Positions 1-28,869 of a stretch of DNA of 64,000 nucleotides are shown here, one piece after another. Every line of letters starts with the position of its first letter. The first letter of the stretch is position 1. The DNA is from Pithys albifrons albifrons (lineage: Eukaryota; Chordata; Aves; Passeriformes; Thamnophilidae). A model generated the notes under the pieces. The model made no database searches and had not been told where the DNA came from. It saw only the letters and a list, made by a program, of their open reading frames with translations. The position numbers and the translations under genes are program-made. The stretch covers positions 81,229,749-81,293,748 of the forward strand of contig NC_092497.1 in assembly GCF_047495875.1 (NCBI RefSeq). Reading direction: 5' to 3'.

Positions 1-366
1 TCAGTTCTTGTCTATGGTTGGTTATTTTTTTCTCTTTCATAGTTGTATAGTAAGAGTAACTTGGCAAGAGGGAGAGCAAATATTTGTCCTGAAAAATGCA
101 AGAAGCAGGAAATTACAGCCACTCCTATATTTGCTAGCTTACATAAGTGCCTGGTCTATAAGCATGGCTAACTAGAAAAGGTGAATTTATATCAAATGTG
201 TAGTTGTCATTGCTTTTTGGCTAGTGTTAATGATGTAGGAATTGTTTACAGAGTTACTATGAAACTGATGACAGCAGCATGGCATATACAGCTGGACTGC
301 AGTTCTTTACTGGGGAAAAATTGCATCTCTATTATTGCAACAAAGGCTATCTCTGGTTTTTTTTAG
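1..366 (+). other. RNF38 intron end
   Basis: Intronic sequence upstream of the exon at 367. It ends in a T-rich tract followed by AG at 365-366. I see no other feature. Confidence 0.8.
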
Positions 367-16913
<16,547 letters not shown>

Positions 16914-19900
16914 CCAATCTAGGAGCACAAGTCTGCTTTGGGTGTTTCTGGTCACATGTATATATGAACTCTCTATTGAACTTACCCATGTGGCTTCCAG
17001 CCTACCCTTTACACAAAAGGGTCAATGGACCTTACTTTGCACTGTGTGACTTAATCAATTATAAAGCTTATAACTAGTCTTCACAGTTACAGGATTGTTA
17101 TACTAACAGTGTGATTGGAACTCCAAAGATTTTTTTTTTCTTTTTTAGCTTAATTTTGTGTGTGCACTAACATTCCCTGGGTTCTGTGTGATCATTCCGA
17201 GTATTGCTGCAAGATTACTGTGGATGTGATCTTTTAGCATGTGCTTTTATAGAGAAGAAAAAAGAAAAAAGTGGTAGCTCCAAACAATATAGCAATCTAC
17301 CTTATATAGAGCCTTCAGATACTGTGAGTGGGAATGAATGGTGTGAGTGTGTGTTTGCCTGTGAGAGGATGTGTGTTGTGTGCTTGTGACTGAAGTGTGC
17401 ATGTGTGTTTGAGAACTTATATACCAGCATGTACTGAGAACGTATGTGTGTAGTAATAATTATGCTGCAATGTATAATCTTGTGTGTTATTTAAACAGTA
17501 CTGTACACTGGTTCCTTTCCTTGTGTTTGCAGTTGCACACTGAATGCGATGGGTGCAGCAATTACAGACATTTAGTATTTCCCCCCCAATGTACTTACAG
17601 GTGTAAAGACCTTTCTACCTACTATTCAAACAGCTGTTTTGCTTCTCCTTCACTGGAGGCTTTAAGTTTGTACCACTAAAGAATGCATTGATTGTTCATA
17701 CAAGAGTGACCTTGGGGTCCGGATTTTTAAATGGCTGATTTACAAGTTATTTTATCAATGTAGAGTTGCAATATCGCATTTAGCAATATTAACGTTTTGA
17801 TTGCTAATACAAATATCAACGTTTTTCTGTTTTCCTTTAAAATTTTTCTAGCTGGGTTTGCCAGTTACATGTTTCTTCCATGAAAGGAAGCAGAAAGGAC
17901 ACTGAGGGTCTTGTGGAACAGCTCTTAACTTTTGGCCATTGTACTTGCTGAGGTCATCATCTTAGCAAGTACGCAGGTTATATACGTACGTTCTTTGTCA
18001 CCTACAAGGAATTTGTACGTAACTAAAATAACTTGTAGAAGATTACAATTTTATCCCAGCAAGTTCATGAATAAAATAGAATTTTTAGCATTTTCTCAGA
18101 GAAGTAGAATTTTATATTTTTTTTATTATTTCACAAGAGAAGGTAGATTTTGGTCATTAACTGCAGAATTCAGTTGCCCTAATGCTGCTTCTTGTGCTTC
18201 CTTATTTTATGATGAGTGTAATAGGAAGAAGGAACTCCTTCCAGTTTTGCAATCAGGTTTCCTGAGCACTCCACTATAGGAGAAAATTGGAACAGCTTCT
18301 AGGACAGTGCTGTGAAATAGGAGGTGGTAACCTCTATTCAAGTGCTCTGAATACTTTATTTGGGCTGTTTGAAAAAAGAAATTAGTGTTCTTTATAACAT
18401 TCACACTGTTAACATCTCTGATATATTTTAGCATATTATTTAGGTCTGCATGCACCACAGTTACTAAAAGGGTGCCCTTTTGCAATGAAATTCTCATAAA
18501 TTCAGTGTCATTACTTTGGTTGCAGCAGCACAAGTGGCACAATTACCTGTATTGCTACAACTTGCTGCCAGTCTCAGCTTTAAGTTTATTCTCTATTATT
18601 TCTTATGCTTTTGTATGCTGCTATGCTTTAGTATCAGTTATAATTTGAAACAGTGTTAGATGTTCTCTGTGCTGGTTTTGCTCTTTGAAGATTCTACAGA
18701 CCAGTCACAGCTTTTGGTGCAGCTAAATAAAAGCACAATTTTGCTGTATTTCAAATGCTTTTCCCTCTGATTAGTTATGCAGGTAGTTCTCAAAAAAAGT
18801 CAAGCTTTCTATACCTATCCATACTTAGGAACACTAAACAAATAAAAATGTTGTTACATCAACTTCAGAATAATAGAATTTCTCCTCTCTTTCAATGGAG
18901 TTAAAAAATAGGCTTTTCACAATAGCACCTAGCAGGTAAAATTACATATAATAAAATTTATTTTTTTAACAAATAAAATCATGTTGTTTAGAAAGCATAT
19001 GCCACGCATGTCTTACAAAACTTAGGCTCTTTTATATAACTGCAAAAGAAAAAATTCTGTGTGTACAGATTTAAACATGACTAATACTACTGTGCTTAAT
19101 AGTATTCAGTTCGAAGCATGAAAGGAGGTACTTTTTTTAAACTTGATACAAATAAACAAGACACATTCTTCTGAAGCCAAGGTGAAGTAGCTTTCTGGAA
19201 CAAGAGAAATGTCCCTTTTTTACCCCCCACTAAAGTTCTGTGGGGCAGCGGGAGGGACTAAGTTGGTAAAATGCTGAAATTAATTATTGCACTCTTATAG
19301 CTCATCTCTTCTGGAATGGCTCTTTGATTTGCATGGGACTCTTGCAGATGAATGTGGACTTGCTTCCCGTGGTTAGTGTACAAACAGCACACATGCTTAC
19401 GTTCTGGATCAGCTCAAACAAGCCACAACCATGTCCTCGCTGTGGTGGCTGTCAAGAGAAGGGGATTCATGGTGGGCTGTGAACTGCCATGTATTATGCA
19501 CAGCCTGCCATGGTGCTTGACAGCACCTGAATACAGCAACACTTTTTTATGTTTGTTGCCTTTCTGCCATCCACTGACTCTTTCTTCTCCAAAAAACAAA
19601 TAAAAAAAAAACAACCCAACCTCTAATATGTTTGCTTTATCATATTGGCACTGTTGTGTTTTGGGGTTTTTTGCATAAACTGTCAATTTAATTTGACATT
19701 TTAGTGGATATCAAGGCCTACAGATAATTCCAGTGTCTCATTTTGTGGCTTTCTTTAGAAAAAGAAGTAAGGCCATGTGTTGTATGTCATTTTGTACAGG
19801 CTCTTGAATGTGACTACACAGTTTTTGATATCTCACATAATACTTGGGACGAGATTTACCAACTGTTTAATTGTACAAAACGTTTTTGACTGAGTTATCT

Positions 19901-20264
19901 TTGGGCCTTTTTAAAGCTGTGGTTTTTTCCTTTGGTACATTGTTACCTCATTTTGCTACTTGTGTTTCAGATTTGCTAATTATTTTGAAAGCTTATGGGT
20001 TTGTTGGAATCATATTTTGTTAAATGTTTTCTTTAAATCATATGCTATTGTATCATTTAACATGTAGTTTTAAATGTATTATAAATACCTGTAACCAAAT
20101 CATTTGAAGGCTTGATAAATTTTTAACAAAATTTGTACATTTTTTATGAGAGTTACTAGTAATGCTTTACTAGGTAGTGCAATGAATTTTTATTTTTAAT
20201 CCCTGTGCCCAGTTTTGGAGTTGAGAGAGTTGTTCAGTAATAAATGTATGATGTACACTTGCAT
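16914..20264 (+). other. RNF38: RNF38 3' UTR with probable poly(A) signal
   Basis: Follows the RNF38 stop. AT-rich, with several ATTTA-like and TGTA-rich stretches as in long regulated 3' UTRs. The most downstream strong signal is AATAAA at 20239-20244, followed by a GT/T-rich stretch, so the mRNA probably ends near 20,260. Upstream AATAAA motifs (for example around 18070, 18840 and 18970) could give shorter forms. The limits are inferred. Confidence 0.6.
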
Positions 20265-21117
20265 GATTTTGTCCTGTTCTTTCTCTGAGGTGCACTGTCT
20301 CCCTCTTACTGTGCATATTTCTGTGCGTGATCACAGAACTCAAGATATTATTGGCAGCAGCTTCTTGTGTTGTAGGGGGAAGTTTTGCCACCTTGACTGT
20401 AGCATGCAACTTTTTTTCCAATCTATGTTGAGATAGCATGAAAAACTGATAGAAAATCCTGTCTCATATTTTTTTAAAAAGTGAGAATTAACAGTATTCA
20501 AAGCCTTGCCTAAAAGCTCAGATTTCTAAAGATGTTACTGACTTGGTCAAAAGAAAATTTGCAGAAATGGAAGTGCTCCTTAGGCTACTACTTGCACTGT
20601 GTGTCAGTTGAAGATGTGTTATACTTTTGTAGTTCCATAACAGTGATAAGGAATGCATCCTGAATTAAGTATATGATGTGCTTGGCTAGCCAGGGCCACA
20701 GAAGAAGCTGGTGGTGAAACAAAAACCCTAAAGAGTTGTGTGGTTTTGTTTTTAATGCGATAATGTAAACTAAGTTGACAGATGTCCTTATTTATAACGT
20801 TTTCATTTACACAGGACAGTTACTATCTGCATCAGTAGCAGGTGTTCTTGGTGCTCAGACATCTTTGAAGCTCCATTGGTGCTTTGAAAATCCTTCTGTG
20901 AAGATTCACAGACATTTCCTTTGGATCTATAATGCTGGATAACAGCTAAGTTGCCCTCTTTTGTACAGCAGGTATTAGTAATTGACTGCACTGTTGAAAG
21001 TGGTTAGTGCTGCCAATAGTACTTGCACAGCTAAATGCCTGGACAGCTTAGAAGTACTGGTGACTGGCTTAGAGTGTGTACTAGCAAAGCCCTGAAAGCA
21101 GAGCAGGGCTTCCTGTT
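20265..21117. other. Intergenic, nothing recognised
   Basis: Sequence just downstream of the presumed RNF38 end. No ORF, repeat end or RNA gene recognised. Confidence 0.5.
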
Positions 21118-21975
21118 CAGGATCATAGGATAGCTCAAGCTGGATCCCATAAGGATCACTGAGTTGAAATCCCCCTTTCTTGAAGGACTACCTGAAAATA
21201 AACTCTGTAACTAAGAGCATTGTCCAAACACTCCTTGAACTGATGGGCTTGGTGCCATAACCACTTCTCTGGGAAGCCTGTTCCAGTGTCATTCTGTAGT
21301 ATCTAATTAATATAATTCTCCCCAACACAGCTTCCTCAGGTCCTGTCACTAGTCACCAGACAGCAGAGACCAGCACCTCCTCTACTGCCCACTCTGAGGA
21401 AGTTGTCACCCCTCAACCTTTTCTTCTCTAGGCTGAACAAACCAAGTGACCTCAGCTGCTCCTTGTAAGTCTTGCTCTTGAGACCTTTCACCATCTTGGT
21501 CATCCTCATCTACACACACTCTAAAAGCTTTATATCATTCTCATATTGAGCTACCCAAAAACTCTACACAGCACTTGAGGTGAGGCCATCCCAGTGCAGA
21601 GCAGAGTGGGACAATCCCCTCCCTCGACTGGCTGGTGATGCTGTGCCTGGTGCCCCCCAGAATGTGGTTGGCTCTTTTGGTTGTGAGTGCACACTGCTAA
21701 CTCATACTCCACTTGTCATCAACACAAACACACAGATCTCTTTCAGTGGGACTGCTCTCAGCCTCTCATCCTCCACATGTACACAATTATCATTACCCAG
21801 TGCCAGGTGGTGAGTCTGGCTCTCAGTCATTCTTAATTTCATGTGGATGGTGATTGCTCACCTCTAGTCTAGCCAGATATTTTTGGAAGTCTGCACTCCA
21901 GGGAGTCTACAGCTACTCCTAATTTAGTATCATCAGCAAACTTAATTAATCTACATTCTATTCCTGCATCCTGAT
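21118..21975 (-). mobile_element. CR1 LINE fragment (antisense), old
   Basis: The antisense CR1 3' end starts with a degenerate 'GATCATAGGATAG' block. The body contains the antisense of CR1 3' coding sequence ('GGGAAGCCTGTTCCAGTG', 'CTCTAGGCTGAACAA'). The many differences from a clean CR1 suggest an old copy. Confidence 0.75.
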
Positions 21976-21978
21976 CAT

Positions 21979-23250
21979 TTCACAGAATCACAGAGCAAAC
22001 TAAGGCTGGAAAAGACCTTTAAGATCAAGTCCAACCTTTGACTTACCACCACCCTATCAACTAAACTATAGCACTAAGTTCTTTCTTAAGCATGTTCAGG
22101 GATAGTGACTTCACCACCTCCCTGAGCAGTCTGTTCCAATGCCTGGCAACCCTTTCAGTGAAGAAATTCTTCCTGATGTCCAACCAGAACCTCCCCTGGT
22201 GCAGCTTGAAGCAGTTTCCTCTCATCCTGTCACTGGTTGTCTGAGAGAAGAGGCTGACCTCCACCTGGCTACAAACTCCTCTCAGGTAGTTGTAGAGTGA
22301 TAAGGTCCACCCTCATGAGCCTCCTTTCCTCCAGGCTAAAACACCCCCAGCTCCCTCAACTGATCCTCATAGGATTTAGCGTCCAGTCCCTTCACCAGCT
22401 CTGTTGCCCTTCTCTGGACACGCTCCAGCACCTCAATGTCTTTCTTGTTGTGAGGGGCTCCAAACTGGACACAGAACTTGAGGAACAGTCTCACCAGTGC
22501 TGAGAACAGGAGGCAGTCACTGCCCTGGTCCTGCTGGCTTGTTGATACAAGCCAGAATGCCATTGGCCTTCTTGGCCACCTGGGCACACTGCTGGCTCAT
22601 GTTCAAAGGGCTGTCAACCACCACTCCCAAGTCCATTTCTGCTGGACAACTTTCCAGCCATTCTTCCCCAGCCTGTAGCACTGCATGAGGTGGTTGTGAC
22701 CCAAGACCAGGACCTGGCATTTCATCTTGTTGAAACTCATACAGTTGGCCTTGGCCAATGATCCAGCCTGTCCAGATCACTCTGCAGAGCCTTTCCACCC
22801 TCTAGCAGATCTACATTTCCACCCAGTTTGGTGTCATTTGTGAACTTCATGAGGGTGCATTCAATCCCCTCATCCAGATTAGTGCTAAAGATGTTAAACA
22901 GGACCAGCCTCAATACCCAGCCTGGGTAACTAGGTAACTGTCACCAGCTTGATTTAATTCCATTCACTAATTGAGTGGTTCCAACCACTCTGTGCCGAGC
23001 CACCTAGCTAGTTTTTAACCCAGCGAAGGGTTCACCTGTCCAAGCCAAGGGCTGCCAAACTTTCCAAGAGAATGCCATGGGAGACAGTATCAAAGAGTTT
23101 ACTAAAGTCCAGGTAGACAACATCTACAGCCTTTCACTTGTCCACTAGGTGGGTCACCTTTTGAAAAGGAGATCAGGTTTGGTCTAGCAAATCTATAAAA
23201 ATACTAAAGGACTACTGGACCTAAACTTGAGACTTGCAGAACCCCACTAG
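21979..23250 (-). mobile_element. CR1 LINE 3' fragment (antisense), about 1.25 kb
   Basis: Second CR1, directly next to the preceding one. It starts with TTCACAGAATCACAGAGC and AAAAGACCTTTAAGATCAAG (antisense 3' end). Minus-strand frames give broken CR1 reverse transcriptase C-terminal peptides such as [18 protein letters not shown] and [15 protein letters not shown]. It is 5' truncated near 23,250. Confidence 0.85.
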
Positions 23251-23521
23251 TGACAAAATGAACCTCAGTATATCTGACATGAGCCTAGCTGCTGCTTCTG
23301 TACCAGAATTTTGTCCATTTCCCTCTGGCTGCTATTCTGTTTTCAGCATCACCAAATACATATGTCCTGCAAACGACCTCTGAGGTGCAGCACCAAGGTG
23401 TGTGAGATTCTGAGCACCCAGGTGACAGCCAAATCTATTTCATGTGAGCTCTGCCAAATTAGCCAGTGCTTCCAGCAATAAAAAACTGATATATTTTGCA
23501 ACAGAGTCCACCTAAACTCAC

Positions 23522-23958
23522 TGTGCACTACATGCACAGACTACACAGTTTGTGCCATAGCGGGGATATTTTGTAGTATGTCACGTGTTTACGTAACAGG
23601 GAGACTCTGCACTGCAAAAGAGAAAGGAATCTATCTATGAGCTTGGATACTTGCAAAGTCAAAGTTGCACACAAGTATATTGCAGAACAGCTTCCAGGAT
23701 CACCTGTAGTTTGACCATGACCAATTGTATTAGTTCATGTTGGATACACGCTCTGAATAAAGAGAAGTAAAGCAGCCATGTAATACTAAAATTAGCCTCT
23801 ATTGCAATGCTAGCTCATAAAAGGGAATAAAAAGGATACAGAATAAAAAAGATACAAAACAGTTGCTTCTTTGGTGGTTGCTTCCTATCATCCAACAATG
23901 CTTACCCAAGCAGACAGGCCAGGACTACCAGAATCAGCAGCAGCTGGTCAGCACCCAT
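23522..23958 (-). other. Weak candidate: signal-peptide exon plus possible cysteine-rich exon
   Basis: On the minus strand an ATG in good context (ATCATGG) at 23958-23956 opens MGADQLLLILVVLACLL and runs to a GTAAGC donor after 23906. This is the shape of a first exon of a small secreted protein. A GATAAAA box lies about 100 bases upstream. A second possible exon at 23522-23611 follows a CTTTTGCAG acceptor and ends at GTGAGT. In the matching phase it encodes a cysteine-rich stretch with SPCYVNT and TNCVVCAC, but with one in-frame TGA. I do not recognise the gene. It may be chance, or a broken small secreted-protein gene. Confidence 0.2.
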
Positions 23959-24477
23959 GATTAGCAGACATCCCCATGAAGCCAACGCGGTCTCGGCAGA
24001 AGGATGACTCTCACTCAGCCCACCTGTCCTGGTGTCCCCATTTTATCAGCTCTTTGTTATGCTACATAGGGTCAGTACGTAGCAGCAGCCAAACACTGCC
24101 TATTCATTACATAAATGCTTCATTGATCATCTAAATTAAAAGTACCCAACTTACACCAGTCCTATCCTGAAGAGCAGAGTTGCCCTCATCTTCCTCTCCT
24201 GCTCTGCTTTCTGCATCCACTCCCTTTATGTCACAGCATCTCACACTCTTCCTCAGCCTATGCAGTGTCTGTTTCTGCTGCTCCTATGTTGCTACTGCTT
24301 GTGAGTTGCTTGGCATCCTCTGTAATTAGCTGGTGATTTCTATTGCGAGGTTTTAGTAAATCGTATCACTGCCTCCTGATCCCACATTCTATGTGCATTT
24401 TTGTGGTTCTTTTCTCCTGTCTTGGTTTCAACTACTGGCTGCAACTCTAGTTTCTCCATCTTGTGTATCTGCTGTAA
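23959..24477. other. Intergenic, nothing recognised
   Basis: No repeat end, ORF or RNA gene recognised between the candidate exon and the solo LTR. Confidence 0.5.
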
Positions 24478-24482
24478 CCTTC

Positions 24483-25109
24483 TGTGCTGGTTTAAAGGTG
24501 AACCAGCAGGGGAAATGAACTCACCACGAGAGAGATTATAAGTCAGAGCTAAAATTTAATAATAATATTACAATAACAACACTGACACAAAGGGAAATTG
24601 CTTTCAACTCACCAAACCCCAGCAGTATAACCCAGTGTCCTGGGGCACAAACCCAAGGGGGTTTGTTTGCCCTTGTGCTGAGACCCCTGTGGTTCCCCCA
24701 AGTCCAGAACAAAAGGAAATGAAAAACCTGTTGGTGCAAGCGAGGGCTGTGGTCTGGGCGAGAGCGGTGATCTCCTGCTGTCGAGGTCCTGCTGCTGCTC
24801 TGGATCCGACGAGAAGGTTCCTGAGGTCTTCTTACCCACCACTTATGTACCCTCAGGGAGCACCCAGTCCCTCCCCCAGGGCGGGGACTCACACAATGGG
24901 TGATTAACTCTGGGAGCCAGGGGGTGTTGAACTGTTGATGGCCCATTAGCAGCTCCGCCCCCCTCAGGCTGGGTGTGAAGGTGATAATGACTCCCTGGGC
25001 AGCTGCTGCTAATGGTCCATTGACCTTGGGGAATGAATAGAGGGGGTGGAATACACAGCTTTGATCACCCCACACAGGGTTAGCTGGTCCCTCCTGCTGA
25101 ACTAGGACA
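24483..25109 (-). mobile_element. Solo LTR (ERVL-like, 5-bp TSD), minus orientation
   Basis: A 627-bp LTR that on the minus strand starts TGTCCTAGTT and ends AAACCAGCACA (TG...CA). It is flanked by the perfect 5-bp duplication CCTTC (24478-24482 and 25110-25114). The minus strand shows a TACATAAG promoter-like box and a TATTAAATTTT poly(A)-like region near the end. It is closely similar to the LTR at 59408-60033. Five-base duplications are usual for ERVL-type elements in vertebrates. No internal retroviral sequence is attached. The 203-codon frame across it is not a gene. Confidence 0.93.
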
Positions 25110-25362
25110 CCTTCCTTCCCCCACAGCTCATACTGTGGTGCACACAACCATGTAGATTTGAAGTGTGGTATCTTCTTGCATCAGATGCATGATTTGCTTG
25201 CCCACAGTCTTACTACTGTTTTAGAAATGACAGCATGCTTCAGAACAGATGGACTTCCTTATTCCTTATTCTTACACATCCAAAAGACGGCCTTGGTTTA
25301 TCAGGAGCAGTGGTACTTCTATAGCTTTTGTCCAGTTCTAGCCTTTGCTAACTTAGGTTTAG

Positions 25363-26830
25363 ATGGCTTTATTTAAAAGCATAAGAGACACTTTAAAGTC
25401 AACTGCCCTTGTCCTTATGGGGGACTTCAGCCTGCCAGGTATCAACTGGGAGCATCACACAGCTGGGGCAACCTGGACTAGAAGATTCTTGGATGACAAC
25501 TTTATGGAACAGGTACTAAGGAAGCTGACTCTGAAAGACGCCCTCCTTGATTTGCTGCTTGTCAACAGAGCACATCTCATGAACAAAGCAGAGACTGGTA
25601 CCCTCTTGACCACAGTGACCATGAGATGATCAAGTTTAGCATTTCTGTGCCAGCAAATCTTAACTCTGGACATGAGGAAAGCAGACTTCAGGCTGCTCAG
25701 GGAATTAGAAAGTAAGGTCCTCTGGGAAAATGTTTTTGCATATGCTGATCACTTGTCAAGTATCACCCCCTAAGGGCACAGGACCAGGCAATTTCCAAAT
25801 GTAGGAAGTCAGTCAGGTGAGGCAGAAGGCCAGCTTGGCTAAGCAGGGATCTTCTCTTGCAAATAAGGCAAAGAAGGAAGGTGGGTGCCCAGTGGAAGTG
25901 AGATCAAGCGACATGGGAAGAATTTGGAGATGGTCCTTGCTGCTATAGGGAGAAAATTCAGGCAGCCAAAGATCAACTGGAGTTAAAGCTGACCAGAAAT
26001 ACGGGGGACAATAAAAAGAGTTTTTTGAATATATTACTGGCAGTACAGAAATAACATTGGCCCATTACAGGATGAAGATGGTCACCTCACAAGCAGGGAT
26101 AGAGTCAAGACAGAGGTGTCTGTGTTTGACACTTTGCCTCTGTCTTCAACATGGATGATGGACCATGGGAATCTCAGTGCCTTGAGCTGGAGGACCATGA
26201 CTGTGAGAATGATCAGCTCCCAGTTGACCCTGAAACTGGTGTGAGATCTGCTACTCCTGTTGAATCTCTACAAGTGGATGTGAGAGGATTTATCCCAGAA
26301 TCCTATAAGAGCTGGCTGATGCCACTGCAAAATATCTCTCCATGATTTTTGGGCTGTCTTGGGAATCCAGAGAGGTCCCAACTGACTGGATGTTGGTGAA
26401 TGTCCCGTTTCAAGGACAAGACCTTGGAAACTACAGGCCTGTCAGTCTCACTTCAGTCCTTGGTGAAATTATGGAAAAGATTCTGGGTAGAACTAAGAAA
26501 AATCTGGAGCACAATGCTCATAGCCAGCATAGCTTCATGAGAGGAAAGTCTTGCTTATCAAACCTGGTTTCCTTTTATGACAAGGGAACCCACCCAGCTG
26601 ATCAAGGGAAATCAGTAGATGCAATCTCTTTGAACTTCAGCAAAGCTTTTCACACTGTCTCTCACAGTGTCCGCTTGGACAAAATGTCCAGCACACAGCC
26701 AGATAAACCATGTTACACGATGGATGAACAACTGGCTCAGAGGTTGGGCACAAAGAGTTATAGTGAATGAGGTAACATTATTGCTGTCTGATTCAAAGGG
26801 AACCCCCCAGTACAATTCCCTTTCAGCATG
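25363..26830 (+). mobile_element. CR1 LINE internal fragment (sense), decayed
   Basis: Plus-strand frames hold degenerate CR1 ORF2 pieces in order. The endonuclease end is LMGDFSLPGINWEHH at about 25415. Next comes a linker, then the reverse transcriptase with LGNYRPVSLTSVLGEIMEKI at about 26428, SFMRGKSCLSNLVSFYD and LNFSKAFHTVSHSV. There are several stops and frameshifts, and the 3' end is missing. Confidence 0.85.
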
Positions 26831-28869
26831 CCAGGGAACACTGCTTGGTAAAGGACTGCACTTTCACCTCTCAAAGTCTGAACACTGAGGGGTACCACAA
26901 CTGCTAAGGAGGTCTCTTTGTCAAGCTCCTGTAGCTCTTTAGGGCTGTCTTCTGTAAATATACAGAAACCAGGGACTCCAAAAACAGGCTGAGAGTGCCA
27001 AAGTGTTGGCTGAATTCCTGGACATACAGCTGAGGGTGGCATTGAAACATGGATCCAATTGCTGGAAGCCCCAGTTCTACACTGATATTCTATTGATGAA
27101 ATCTTGCTTCAATTATCCAACATAGCACACTAAATTGGAAAGCCTCTCATTTTCCCTGTTTACTGCACAGCTTACATTGGCCAGCAAATTGCAGGGCACA
27201 ATGAAGGAAGAATGACACCTTGGTGGGGAAAGCCAAGTGACAAACCTACATCACCCTGCTGCTGCAGAGCTGTGGCATCTCAAAGGAGCCTTTGGGGCCT
27301 GTGACTCACCTCTGGGAGCTTCCCTGGGCACATCTGTGAACCACAGAGAACAGCTATAATGGACACAGAGAAAGAAGGAAAAGAACTCAATGTGGGGCAA
27401 CTTAGGAGCTGGTCATAAGGAGGAAACCAGTGGACCCAAATGAGCAAGTCCCTTTTAAAAGGAGAGATATGAGGCAGAGACCAAACAGATCAGGTGGTGG
27501 GCAGACCTCAGGAAGGCAGGCTCAAGAAAACGGAAAACCCACAACCCTTGCAACATTTGGAAGCATCCTTCCCCCTCCTCTCCCTTTCAAGTCAGTATTT
27601 TTCTGTCTCTTAAACATTCCTGAGCATTAACAGCAAGGGTCTGGAAAAATCACCTGTGATTTCCTTTCTCAATTAGAAAATAAAAAGAACAGGGAAAGAT
27701 ACAGGCTTTTCCTGTTTGTGTGGTTTGGAGGCCATGTTAGCATTTTTGAATGGCTCTAAATGAGTTCTTTCCAAATCTGGGGGTTCCCCAACCCCAGGAT
27801 CACCATTGGCCAGTGGAGGAGCCCACAAAGTGCAGTGGAGAGAGCAGCTGTTCCTACTCCCATTGTGAAATCTGGAAAGTTGTGTATTGTCCTAATGAAA
27901 TCCTCTGTGAATGTCAGACAGAAAGTCAGGACAATTCCCAAGACATGCTTGATTAGATGAGGAATGTGCAACTTCTTGGAATAAAAAGACACCACTTATT
28001 CTACTGAATAATGTCGTAATCCTGCAGCTTGAAAATTTTGGTGGGTGACCCCATTTTCTTCTAGATCAGGTATCAGGAAACTGTTTTAAACACCCATAAC
28101 TAGTCCTGATCTGAGCTGGCAGCGCACGAAGTCATACTCAAGAATGAGCATCTCCTCTCAAGTCTTCCTGCAATTCCTTTGCTGACAGGATCAGGCCAGC
28201 CAGGCTGGAGACAGGCTCAGCTGATGCTGCAAAAGGATGCTGCCCAAAGGGAAAAAAAAACTAACAGAGAGGAACCATTACTTTCCAAACTCCCTTCCTC
28301 ACAGGCTCAAGCAGGATTCCTCTGGTTCCCAGAAAGATGCAGACATAGGACTGAGGGCACTGTCTGTCCCTCTGCCTTCATGTCCAAGACCTTGCTATGC
28401 CAGGCAAGCATGGCCCACAATCCCATTCGTCCCTGTATCCTGGTGGCTTGGTCTTGCTGGGATTTTTGCCCTGGCAGTGCTCTAGGAATGCTGCTTGCTC
28501 TCCCAGGACTTTGTTCCTTTCAGGAAACTCCAAAGACTACCTTAGGATCCTCTTTTGTAAAGACATGGGATGTGTAATTGTCAAAAGAGGTGAGCAGTGT
28601 AAGCCATTTTGTCAGAAAATGCCAAACCCTCTAAGAAATGTTGATCCTGGCAGGATTTAGGCTTGTGTGTTCTTTTCAAGAACTTCACTGTGCCTTCTGA
28701 GATACGGGTTTTCAGCACCAAGTCAAGAGCAGGGAGATAAGTGGTGGAGCACTGGCAGACTCAGCTCTGGCTTGCAGGGAGAGCAGTGTCTACCTTTCCA
28801 TCTCTGCCCCTCCCACGACAGCTGGCACATTGCATCACCAGAACACTGAGCCTGACCAGGAGTACCCAC
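26831..28869. other. Intergenic, no gene recognised
   Basis: Downstream of the PAK3-like relic on its strand. I searched by eye for the kinase C-lobe (DFG, APE, IWSLGI-type motifs) on the minus strand and did not find it. No other feature seen. Confidence 0.5.

Noticed and set aside
23349..23537. Minus frame with LVLHLRGRLQDICIW, considered as a chemokine last exon after the signal-peptide exon
   Set aside because: The cysteine pattern and spacing of a chemokine are absent and no phase-compatible acceptor joins it to the first exon.
24536..25147. 203-codon minus frame
   Set aside because: Lies within the solo LTR 24483-25109. Matching frames occur in the sister LTR at 59.4 kb, so it reflects LTR sequence and not a host gene.
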